From Paenibacillus catalpae (GTDB taxonomy: Bacteria > Bacillota > Bacilli > Paenibacillales > Paenibacillaceae): DNA of 64,000 bases. The notes beneath the pieces are model-generated. The model was not told the origin of the DNA, made no database searches, and saw nothing but the letters and a program-made list of their open reading frames with translations. This document shows positions 57,342-64,000 of the stretch, piece by piece. The stretch spans positions 193,957 to 257,956 of the forward strand of contig NZ_FOMT01000005.1 of assembly GCF_900112695.1 (NCBI RefSeq), read 5' to 3'. The position numbers were made by a program, and so were the translations under genes. Within the stretch, counting starts at the first letter, position 1. Each line of letters begins with the position of its first letter.

Positions 57342-57893
57342 ATGGCAGCATCAGGTGCAAAAGAGAATGTCAGAGGGAACAATCAGCAAACAAAATCAGG
57401 TCATCACAGCAGGCAATATGAAGGGGAGCATCAGACGAATCCCTGGATGTTCAGCAGTATGATCGGATTTTTTGCAGGATTGGTCTGGGGAGTCATCCGC
57501 TGGTTATTTTATGAATTGAAATTTACAACCGAGCTTCCCGGATTATTAGTTGATCCCTTCTTTAAGTCTTCTTATTTGAAGACAGGCTGGGGGATTGTCA
57601 TCGGCATCGCAAGCTATATCGTCTTTTCCATATTGGCATCCCTTCTTTATAAAGTACTTCTGGGCAAATTGAAGGGACCTTGGCCCGGGGTATTCTATGG
57701 CCTCGGATGGTGGGCGGTGATCTTCCTCCTGCTTGGACCGGCACTCGGTATTTCGCGCCAAATCACGGTTGCGGGCTGGAACACGCTGTTCTCCGAATTG
57801 TGTATCTTCCTATTATGGGGGCTCTTTATCGGATACTCCATTGCCTTTGAATTTACCGATGAAGCGTCGAGGGAACCGATTGGGGCGCATTGA
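57342..57893 (+). CDS. yqhR: Membrane protein YqhR
   Basis: The 183-residue product has four helices and matches YqhR (MFSSMIGFFAGLVWGVIRWL, GPWPGVFYGLGWW). The first 35 residues are polar and basic. The GGAGG at 57329 serves an ATG at 57342 or, out of frame, at 57338. Function unknown. Confidence 0.88.
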   Translation: MAASGAKENVRGNNQQTKSGHHSRQYEGEHQTNPWMFSSMIGFFAGLVWGVIRWLFYELKFTTELPGLLVDPFFKSSYLKTGWGIVIGIASYIVFSILASLLYKVLLGKLKGPWPGVFYGLGWWAVIFLLLGPALGISRQITVAGWNTLFSELCIFLLWGLFIGYSIAFEFTDEASREPIGAH

Positions 57894-57988
57894 CTCAGGT
57901 TGCGGCTTCTCAAGAAGCGGTCATTTGTGGTAAAATGGCTAATGATCTTTGGCTAAGTGCGAGATTCGGCTGATTGGGAGGTGCGAAA

Positions 57989-58435
57989 TTGCTTAGAATT
58001 GTTATTTTAAACGGGCCTAACTTAAATATGCTTGGTGTACGCGAGCCAGGTGTGTACGGTACAGAGACGCTGGCCCAGATCGAAGCGAAATTGCGCGAAC
58101 AAGCATTGCAGCTCGGCGTGGAGCTGGAGTTTTTCCAATCCAATCACGAGGGCGCCCTCATTGACCGGATACATAGTGCATTTGGGCAAGCGGATGGTAT
58201 TCTGATTAATCCGGGTGCGCTGACGCATTACAGCTATGCGCTAAGAGATGCGTTAAGCACGGTTGCTTTGCCGGTTGTTGAGGTGCATCTGTCCAATATA
58301 CATAAACGTGAAGCTTTCCGTCATGTATCGGTCATTGCGCCGGTGGCAATTGGTCAAATTGCCGGTTTTGGCGGTAAAAGCTATGAGCTTGGACTTGCAG
58401 CGCTTGTTGCAAAGCTTCAAAATGGTGTAGCGTGA
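57989..58435 (+). CDS. aroQ: 3-dehydroquinate dehydratase, type II
   Basis: From the TTG at 57989 the product has 148 residues. The active-site segments are visible: [19 protein letters not shown] (with the catalytic Tyr), [16 protein letters not shown] and [11 protein letters not shown]. It acts in the shikimate pathway. GGGAGGTG at 57976 sets the start; a TTG at 57974 would overlap it. It overlaps the frame of the peptidase gene at the stop. Confidence 0.96.
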   Translation: MLRIVILNGPNLNMLGVREPGVYGTETLAQIEAKLREQALQLGVELEFFQSNHEGALIDRIHSAFGQADGILINPGALTHYSYALRDALSTVALPVVEVHLSNIHKREAFRHVSVIAPVAIGQIAGFGGKSYELGLAALVAKLQNGVA

Positions 58436-58449
58436 AAGGGGAGCTTACT

Positions 58450-59523
58450 ATGACACTCGAAAGAGTTAATCGGCTGAGACAAGTAATGGCCAAGCAAAGC
58501 CTCGAAGCGATCATTATCGGAAGCGAGCACAATCGGCGTTACCTCAGCGGGTTTACGGGATCATCCGGTACGGTTGTGATTACGCAGCAGGAGCAATTTC
58601 TGTTTACGGATTTCCGCTATATGACGCAGGCACCGCAGCAGGCGGTTTCCTTCCAGGTCATTGAACATGGAACGAAAGTAATGGCGGATATCCGGGATTT
58701 GCTTGCAGGTAAAGGGATCCGCGCGGCAGCATTCGAGCAGGATCAGGTCGTATATAGCCAATTTGCCGCCTGGAGCGAAGCTTTGGGTGACATAAATCTG
58801 ATACCGGTACCCGGCCTTGTCGAAGAGCTGCGGCTGATTAAAGACGATGCAGAACTGCAAATTATGCAGGAAGCGGCTGATTTGGCCGATGCAACCTTCC
58901 AGCATGTGCAGAAGTTCATCAAACCGGGCGTGAAGGAAAGCGAAATTGCGCTAGAGATGGAAATGTTCATGCGCAAAGGTGGCGCAACATCATCCTCTTT
59001 TGACACGATTGTAGCTTCCGGCGAACGCTCTGCTTTGCCGCATGGCGTGGCTAGTGAGCGGGTAATTGGCAATAATGAGTTTGTAAAGCTTGATTTCGGC
59101 GCTTATTTCAAAGGATATTGTTCCGATCTGACCCGTACGGTAGTGGTTGGGACACCAACGGATAAGCATCGCGAAATTTATGACATCGTTCTGGAAGCAC
59201 AGCTTCATGCTCTGGAAAATATTCGTCCGGGCATGACCGGCCATGAGGCTGATGCGCTTACCCGCGATATCATTACCAAATACGGTTATGGCGACAAGTT
59301 TGGTCATAGCACAGGCCATGGACTCGGCATGGAAATTCACGAGTACCCGCGCCTTGCAAGAAACAGCGATACGATTTTAACCCCCGGAATGACTGTGACG
59401 GTTGAGCCAGGCATCTACCTCCCCGGTTTTGGCGGAGTGCGGATCGAAGACGATATCGTCATCACGGAATCCGGTATTAAAATATTAACCTCATCCCCGA
59501 AACAATTGATTACTCTGGGTTAA
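58450..59523 (+). CDS. yqhT: Xaa-Pro aminopeptidase family protein (YqhT)
   Basis: The 357-residue product is an M24 metallopeptidase: creatinase-like N-domain (RRYLSGFTGSSGT) and a pita-bread domain with metal ligands in LDFGAYFKGYCSDLTRT, HSTGHGLGMEIHEYP and TVEPGIYLPGFGGVRIEDD. It removes N-terminal residues before proline. AAGGGGAG at 58436 sets the ATG at 58450. efp follows after 36 bases; the pairing with efp is conserved. Confidence 0.94.
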   Translation: MTLERVNRLRQVMAKQSLEAIIIGSEHNRRYLSGFTGSSGTVVITQQEQFLFTDFRYMTQAPQQAVSFQVIEHGTKVMADIRDLLAGKGIRAAAFEQDQVVYSQFAAWSEALGDINLIPVPGLVEELRLIKDDAELQIMQEAADLADATFQHVQKFIKPGVKESEIALEMEMFMRKGGATSSSFDTIVASGERSALPHGVASERVIGNNEFVKLDFGAYFKGYCSDLTRTVVVGTPTDKHREIYDIVLEAQLHALENIRPGMTGHEADALTRDIITKYGYGDKFGHSTGHGLGMEIHEYPRLARNSDTILTPGMTVTVEPGIYLPGFGGVRIEDDIVITESGIKILTSSPKQLITLG

Positions 59524-59559
59524 GGACTATTAAGCAGCTATTTCAGGAGGGAATTTGAA

Positions 59560-60120
59560 GTGACAGTTTCAGTTAACGATTTCAAAACAGGTTTGACTGT
59601 TGAAGTGGAAGGCGATATTTTCTCGGTAACCGAGTTCCAGCACGTTAAACCAGGCAAAGGCGCGGCATTCGTTCGTTCCAAACTGAAAAACCTCCGCAAC
59701 GGCAACGTTGTAGAGAAAACTTTCCGTGCAGGCGAAACAATCGGCCGTGCGATCATCGAGAACCGTGAAGTACAATACCTGTACAATTCCGGCGATGAGT
59801 ACACTTTCATGGATAACGAGACTTATGACCAATTTGGTCTGGACTACAAACAACTCGAGTGGGAACTGAACTTCCTGAAGGAGAACATGAATGTTAACAT
59901 CTCGAGCTACAAAGGCGAAATCATCGGCATTCAAATGCCAAACAGCGTTGAGCTGAAAGTTGTTGAGACAGAGCCAGGCGTTCGCGGCAACACTGCACAA
60001 GGCGCTACGAAAAGCGCAAAAGTTGAAACAGGCCTGAACGTTCAAGTTCCTCTGTTCATCAACGAAGGCGACGTGCTTTTGATCGATACGCGCGAAGGCA
60101 AATACATTTCCCGTGCTTAG
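59560..60120 (+). CDS. efp: Translation elongation factor P
   Basis: The 186-residue product is EF-P: three beta-barrel domains, with the loop [15 protein letters not shown] including the Lys that is modified in some bacteria (about residue 32). EF-P relieves ribosome stalling at poly-proline. GTG start behind AGGAGGG. A terminator follows. Confidence 0.97.
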   Translation: MTVSVNDFKTGLTVEVEGDIFSVTEFQHVKPGKGAAFVRSKLKNLRNGNVVEKTFRAGETIGRAIIENREVQYLYNSGDEYTFMDNETYDQFGLDYKQLEWELNFLKENMNVNISSYKGEIIGIQMPNSVELKVVETEPGVRGNTAQGATKSAKVETGLNVQVPLFINEGDVLLIDTREGKYISRA

Positions 60121-60133
60121 AACATAAGGACAG

Positions 60134-60167
60134 GCCGTTCGAATCCCAGGATTCGAGCGGCTTTTTC
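60134..60167 (+). terminator. Terminator of efp
   Basis: GCCGTTCGAATCC pairs with a near-complementary ATTCGAGCGGC across CAGG, followed by TTTTTCTTT. Confidence 0.8.
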
Positions 60168-60313
60168 TTTAAATATAAGATTGTATAAGATGACACTATA
60201 CTGGGTTTATTTGATCCGGAATGAAACGCGCCGCGCTTCCAAAGGGAGGAGCAGCCGTTTCACTTTGTTCGACAAAAATTGCTAGGCGCATATACCCAGA
60301 CATGCCAGGGTTG

Positions 60314-60322
60314 TGGTATAAT
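60314..60322 (+). promoter_or_regulatory. Extended -10 promoter of the aspartate kinase gene
   Basis: TGGTATAAT has the TGn extension before a consensus -10 box (TATAAT 60317-60322). No good -35 is seen 17 bases upstream. Confidence 0.6.
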
Positions 60323-60365
60323 ATTGTCTTGTATGTTATATGTCAAGGTTGGGAGTGAATCAGCT

Positions 60366-61619
60366 TTGTCGTTGATAGTGATGAAGTTTGGCGGAAGCTC
60401 GGTAGGAACACCGGAGCGGATGCAGCGTGTTGCGAAGCGGATAGTAGACAGCCAGCTGGCGGGTAACCGCGTAGTTGTTGTTGTTTCCGCTATGGGAGAT
60501 ACAACGGATGATTTAATCGATCAGTCGAAGCAGCTTAACCCGAACCCGCCGGCGCGGGAGATGGATATGCTGCTCACGACAGGTGAACAAATATCGGTTG
60601 CATTATTGTCGATGACGATTCACCAGCTTGGCCATCAAGCCGTATCGCTGACAGGCTGGCAGGCTGGCATTCGCACGGAAGCCGTACACAGCAAGGCGAA
60701 GATTACGGATATTCGTCCTGATCGTTTGTTCAGGGAACTCGATGCGGGCAATGTTGTCATTGTAGCAGGCTTCCAAGGCATGTCGGAAGACGGCGACATT
60801 ACAACGCTCGGACGCGGCGGTTCGGATACGACAGCCGTAGCGCTGGCCGCAGCTATTAATGCGGATGTATGCGAAATCTACACGGACGTAGACGGTGTTT
60901 ATTCCACCGACCCGCGGGTAGTGAAATGCGCTCGCAAATTAAATGAAATTTCGTACGACGAAATGCTGGAGCTCGCACATCTGGGTGCTGCCGTTCTTCA
61001 CCCTCGTGCGGTGGAATACGCTAAGCATAACAATGTGAAGCTTGTTGTACGTTCCAGCTTTACGCAAAATGAAGGTACGAGTGTGAAGGAGGAAGCGGTC
61101 ATGGAGCAAGGCGTAGTCGTACGCGGCATCGCTTTTGACAAAAATGTAGCAAGAATCAGCATTCTCGGCGTTGAGGATGAGCCCGGCGTACTCGCTAAAG
61201 TATTTGGTGCATTGGCGAATAACGGCATCGACGTTGACGTTATTGTACAAAGCGGCGTAAAAAGCGGCAAAGCGGATTTCTCCTTCACGGTATCGGGAGA
61301 TGACGTAGCCCGCGCGGTTGATGTGATCAACGGAATCCGCGGCGAAGTGCCATTTCATGAAGTAACTTCGGAAGATAACCTGGTTAAGGTATCGATCGTT
61401 GGCGCTGGCATGGTCAGCAACCCTGGTGTTGCCGCTACGATGTTTGCAGCGATTTCGGGCCTTGGCGTCAGCATTAAGATGGTCAGTACTTCCGAGATCA
61501 AAGTATCCTGCATTATCGCAGCAGAACCGCTGCAAGAAGTGGTACGCGCTCTTCATACGGCTTATGGCCTGGATACAGCTGAGCAAGTATTTGTCGGCGG
61601 ACCTCAAGACCGTCGTTAA
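60366..61619 (+). CDS. Aspartate kinase
   Basis: From the TTG at 60366 the product has 417 residues. The kinase domain has VMKFGGSSVGTPERM and TLGRGGSDTTAVALA, and two C-terminal ACT domains follow (about 265-417). It catalyses the first step of lysine, threonine and methionine synthesis. The length matches the lysine-sensitive class that also yields a beta subunit from an internal start. GGAGTGAA at 60351 sets the start. No lysine riboswitch is seen in the short leader. Confidence 0.94.
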   Translation: MSLIVMKFGGSSVGTPERMQRVAKRIVDSQLAGNRVVVVVSAMGDTTDDLIDQSKQLNPNPPAREMDMLLTTGEQISVALLSMTIHQLGHQAVSLTGWQAGIRTEAVHSKAKITDIRPDRLFRELDAGNVVIVAGFQGMSEDGDITTLGRGGSDTTAVALAAAINADVCEIYTDVDGVYSTDPRVVKCARKLNEISYDEMLELAHLGAAVLHPRAVEYAKHNNVKLVVRSSFTQNEGTSVKEEAVMEQGVVVRGIAFDKNVARISILGVEDEPGVLAKVFGALANNGIDVDVIVQSGVKSGKADFSFTVSGDDVARAVDVINGIRGEVPFHEVTSEDNLVKVSIVGAGMVSNPGVAATMFAAISGLGVSIKMVSTSEIKVSCIIAAEPLQEVVRALHTAYGLDTAEQVFVGGPQDRR

Positions 61620-61636
61620 TATCCGAATTTATAGGA

Positions 61637-61675
61637 AAGTGGCCGTGCAGTTTCATCTGCACGGCCACTTTTTTG
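61637..61675 (+). terminator. Terminator of the aspartate kinase gene
   Basis: AAGTGGCCGTGCAG (61637-61650) pairs exactly with CTGCACGGCCACTT (61657-61670), then TTTT. It could also stop the convergent DUF441 gene. Confidence 0.88.
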
Positions 61676-61708
61676 TTCTTTTTTTAAATGGTGATTCTTT
61701 TTGACAGG

Positions 61709-62170
61709 TTATCCTCCGCTTATCAGCTTAAACAGTTTAAATAAAATAGCTGTAATGCCGGCAGCCATTAAAGGACCAACCGGGATGCCCCGCAGAAAGA
61801 TAATGCCGAATATTGAACCGATTACAAGCCCAACGACCATTTGTGGATCAAGCTTAAGCAAATCGAGCCCTTTGGCGTTCATATACGCGGCTGCGGCTCC
61901 TCCGATGAGGGCAAGCCAGCCAGGCCACGTATTAAAGGCCGCGATCAATTCCTTCATCTGTACTTTGCCTGAGGCAAAGGGGACAAGGACGCTAAGCGTA
62001 AGAAATAATAAACCGAGCTCCAGTCCCCGACGTTCAATTGAAGGCAGGAAGCGGCTGAGATGAAGAAGTTTGACGGCCAGAAGCACGCAGGCTGCTGTCG
62101 CAATAATAGGCGAACGCCCGATCAGGCCGATGATAATCAAGCCTACTAATATCAATTCACCAGTCATCAT
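61709..62170 (-). CDS. DUF441 family membrane protein
   Basis: The product from 62170 has 153 residues with four helices, matching the YeaL/YtwI DUF441 family ([40 protein letters not shown]). The function is unknown. The start is unsure: a short GTGGGG precedes the ATG at 62170; the frame opens at 62185. Confidence 0.85.
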   Translation of the reverse strand: MMTGELILVGLIIIGLIGRSPIIATAACVLLAVKLLHLSRFLPSIERRGLELGLLFLTLSVLVPFASGKVQMKELIAAFNTWPGWLALIGGAAAAYMNAKGLDLLKLDPQMVVGLVIGSIFGIIFLRGIPVGPLMAAGITAILFKLFKLISGG

Positions 62171-62240
62171 TCGAACCCCACTCATGAAGCGGATAAACTG
62201 CTTGCTCCATTATATGGACATCCTCTGGTGAATATGTCAG

Positions 62241-62960
62241 CTAGCAGGAACAGACTAGCAAATCTCCGCTTCCCTGAAGCCGGGGAACCACCGTGTAAGT
62301 GTCGACCTCCGAGCAAATTTCAATGTCTCTGGCCATGCCCAGCTTGATTAGTCGTTTGCCGGTAGCCCCTGAACGGATCGTTTCTTTTATATCAGTTGCT
62401 CGGTCTTGATAGAGTGATAGCATAGCGAGTCCGAAGTCATCTATCTCGAGCGGGGCAGAGCATAGCGCCTGCATCCTGGAAAGAAGCAGTCCGGCACATA
62501 ACCCATCCTCAATAGCAAATTCATCATGGCTTCCCGCACACAAAATAACAACATCCCGACGAAGCTCCAGAGCAGCCTTGGCGCAGGCAGAGGCATTCAG
62601 TAATGCGGCAACCAGTACATAATCTGCCTTTGTAGATTTATGAATAGCCCTAGTGCCATTTGTTGTGGTTAAGATAACCCGGCGGTCCTTTACGGCATTC
62701 AACAGCAACTCATCAGGTGAATTGCCCAGATCGAAACCGGGGATTTTTTTGCAGAAACGTTCCCCGCATAGCAAATCGCCTTCCTGCTGCGCCGCGCGGG
62801 CTTCCATCACGGTCTCAACCGGAACTACGCCGGAGGAGCCGGTAGCCAGAGCGGTAATTATAGAGCTGGTGGCTCGAAGCACGTCGATGATAACAGCCGT
62901 TTTGTGGACGAATTGCGCGGAGCTGGCTTCATTCACGCTTGAAATGACCTGCACTTGCAT
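62241..62960 (-). CDS. comB: 2-phosphosulfolactate phosphatase
   Basis: The 239-residue product matches ComB: VIIDVLRATSSIITALATG, GNSPDELLL and LTTTNGTRAI motifs, which form the acidic metal site. It removes phosphate from 2-phosphosulfolactate to give sulfolactate. It lies 28 bases downstream of comA in the same direction. In Bacillus the product accumulates in spores; whether it does here is inferred. Confidence 0.9.
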   Translation of the reverse strand: MQVQVISSVNEASSAQFVHKTAVIIDVLRATSSIITALATGSSGVVPVETVMEARAAQQEGDLLCGERFCKKIPGFDLGNSPDELLLNAVKDRRVILTTTNGTRAIHKSTKADYVLVAALLNASACAKAALELRRDVVILCAGSHDEFAIEDGLCAGLLLSRMQALCSAPLEIDDFGLAMLSLYQDRATDIKETIRSGATGKRLIKLGMARDIEICSEVDTYTVVPRLQGSGDLLVCSC

Positions 62961-62988
62961 AGCAATCGCTCTTCCTTTCTGTTGTTGC

Positions 62989-63816
62989 TTAAATCATATA
63001 ATGAGCAGGCTCCTCCCGCATTCCGAATTCAAATGTATCGGAACGGAGTCCGCGTCGCATCGCTTCGAGTGCTAAGACATCACTTGGCTGTATATTGCCC
63101 AGATGGACATTAGGCCCGAATTGCTGGAGCAGATAAGCCTGCTGCTGCTTCAGCGGTGCTTCCCACATTAAGCAGTCCTGACTTGTCATTTCGGCCAGAA
63201 TCTGCTCGATGGTCTGCTCGCGGCAGTTACCGTTCTCATCAAACAAACCTACGTCAATGCCGGATTCTCTCGCTTCAACCGTGATCCACGCGGCGCCTGC
63301 CGCAAGATCATAATCGGCCGTAACGGCTAATTGCTCCGGGTCAATAAGCGAACCTGCTGTTTTTTTGCCGTATTCCGTAAGAACAAACAGCCCTCTTTGT
63401 TTGCCCTCTTTAATGAGTTCCGTCCGTTGCTCCCTGCTAAGCTCGATTGTACCGTCCGATACCTCAATGCCGTTAAATCCCAGCTCACAGATCGTATCAA
63501 AGAATGAACCGGCTAACCTCTGCTGAACAGCTGTCTCCAGCAAGGTGCCGCCTGGCATGATGATAAGCCCATGGTTTTTGGCAAGCTCGATTTTACGTTT
63601 CAGCAGCGCCGGCTCGTAAAGAACAGCTGTTCCGAATCCAAGCTTTATGACATCTACATAGGGTCCTGCTATTTGAAGCAGATCGGCAAAACCGTTTAGT
63701 CCGATTCCTTTGTCGATTACCATTGTTTTGCCTTTATGGCGTGCAGGGCTGTAATCGCGGTATCCGCTTGGATCATGCAGGGTGCGGTGCCATACCGCCT
63801 TGCTTGCGTTTGTCAT
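62989..63816 (-). CDS. comA: Phosphosulfolactate synthase
   Basis: The 275-residue product matches ComA: DKGIGLNGFADLLQIAG, VDVIKLGFGTAVLY, GFNGIEVSDGTIEL and a TIM-barrel end. It adds sulfite to phosphoenolpyruvate to make phosphosulfolactate, the first step toward sulfolactate (spores) or coenzyme M (archaea). B. subtilis YitD is the likely equivalent. AGGAGT precedes the ATG on the minus strand. Nothing clear is found from 63817 to the window end. Confidence 0.9.
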   Translation of the reverse strand: MTNASKAVWHRTLHDPSGYRDYSPARHKGKTMVIDKGIGLNGFADLLQIAGPYVDVIKLGFGTAVLYEPALLKRKIELAKNHGLIIMPGGTLLETAVQQRLAGSFFDTICELGFNGIEVSDGTIELSREQRTELIKEGKQRGLFVLTEYGKKTAGSLIDPEQLAVTADYDLAAGAAWITVEARESGIDVGLFDENGNCREQTIEQILAEMTSQDCLMWEAPLKQQQAYLLQQFGPNVHLGNIQPSDVLALEAMRRGLRSDTFEFGMREEPAHYMI

Positions 63817-64000
63817 GGGAGTTGACTCCTAACATTTGATGATTCCCGCTGCTTGAGAGCGGGGCATGGAGCAATATATGCAGAAGCTGCTGGGCGTGTG
63901 CCCGAACGACAAGCATGAACTGCAGACGAGCCTGCATAGGATGTAAAGATAGGTTTGTTCATAACTGCTGAAATAAGGCCTGATTGGTTGGTATCAGACA

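Noticed and set aside
60121-60365. Lysine riboswitch before the aspartate kinase gene
   Set aside because: The extended -10 promoter leaves only about 40 bases of leader, too short for a lysine riboswitch.
63866-63946. 26-codon plus-strand frame beginning MEQYMQKLLG
   Set aside because: It has only a GC-rich GAGCGGGG stretch just before it as a possible ribosome site and is very short; it might be a gene remnant but I cannot assign it.

Overview
The window is a chromosomal stretch of a spore-forming, moderately GC-rich Firmicute. I infer Paenibacillus or a close relative. The reasons are gene order matching the Bacillus yqe/yqf and yqh regions, several sporulation and germination genes, T-box leaders, a class B RNase P RNA, strong AGGAGG-type ribosome sites and many TTG starts. 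I see no tRNA or rRNA genes, CRISPR array, prophage or insertion sequence.

Bases 1-23,019 form a dense plus-strand housekeeping run. In order: HIT protein, rpsU, yqeY, an nfeD-floA envelope operon behind a sigma-W-like promoter, yqfC-yqfD, phoH, pgpH, ybeY, dgkA, cdd, era, yqzL, recO, a glycine T-box with glyQS, ppsR, a UPF0178 gene, dnaG, sigA, a membrane protein, trmK and the Nif3-like yqfO. The order is that of Bacillus subtilis, except that I see no ccpN before ppsR and a different membrane gene follows sigA. rnpB comes next (23,081-23,489), followed by about 700 bases of layered intergenic repeats.

Bases 24,290-35,250 are more accessory: a secreted subtilisin-family protease, ypuI, a DUF1540 protein, an ABC ATPase coupled to an unusual membrane-anchored alpha/beta hydrolase, a VUT/YhhQ queuosine-precursor transporter, a HelD-type RNA polymerase recycling helicase, a PAS-HTH regulator and a small tandem Cys/His protein. 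Bases 35,380-43,030 hold a glycogen operon, glgB-glgC-glgD-glgA, ending in a GH15 family hydrolase where a phosphorylase is often found. Bases 43,214-45,868 hold a gerP spore-coat permeability operon on the minus strand and a divergent Hsp20-like gene; both sides carry sigma-K-like -10 sequences.

Bases 46,534-53,741 form a metal-homeostasis region: zur, yidD, metS behind a methionine T-box, the zinc ABC transporter znuACB with a Zur-like operator on a consensus promoter, ccdA and mntR. A uracil-DNA glycosylase family gene and a patatin-like lipase follow. Bases 55,885-61,619 restore the Bacillus yqhQ-yqhR-aroQ-yqhT-efp order and add an aspartate kinase. The window ends with a DUF441 protein and comB-comA for sulfolactate synthesis.

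The most unusual observation is a pair of about 182-base intergenic elements (23,984-24,164 and 53,885-54,066). Each has four copies of a 15-base dyad motif (TTGYAYnnnNTGCAR), two in each orientation, at spacings of 52, 62-63 and 52 bases. Both lie between convergent genes.
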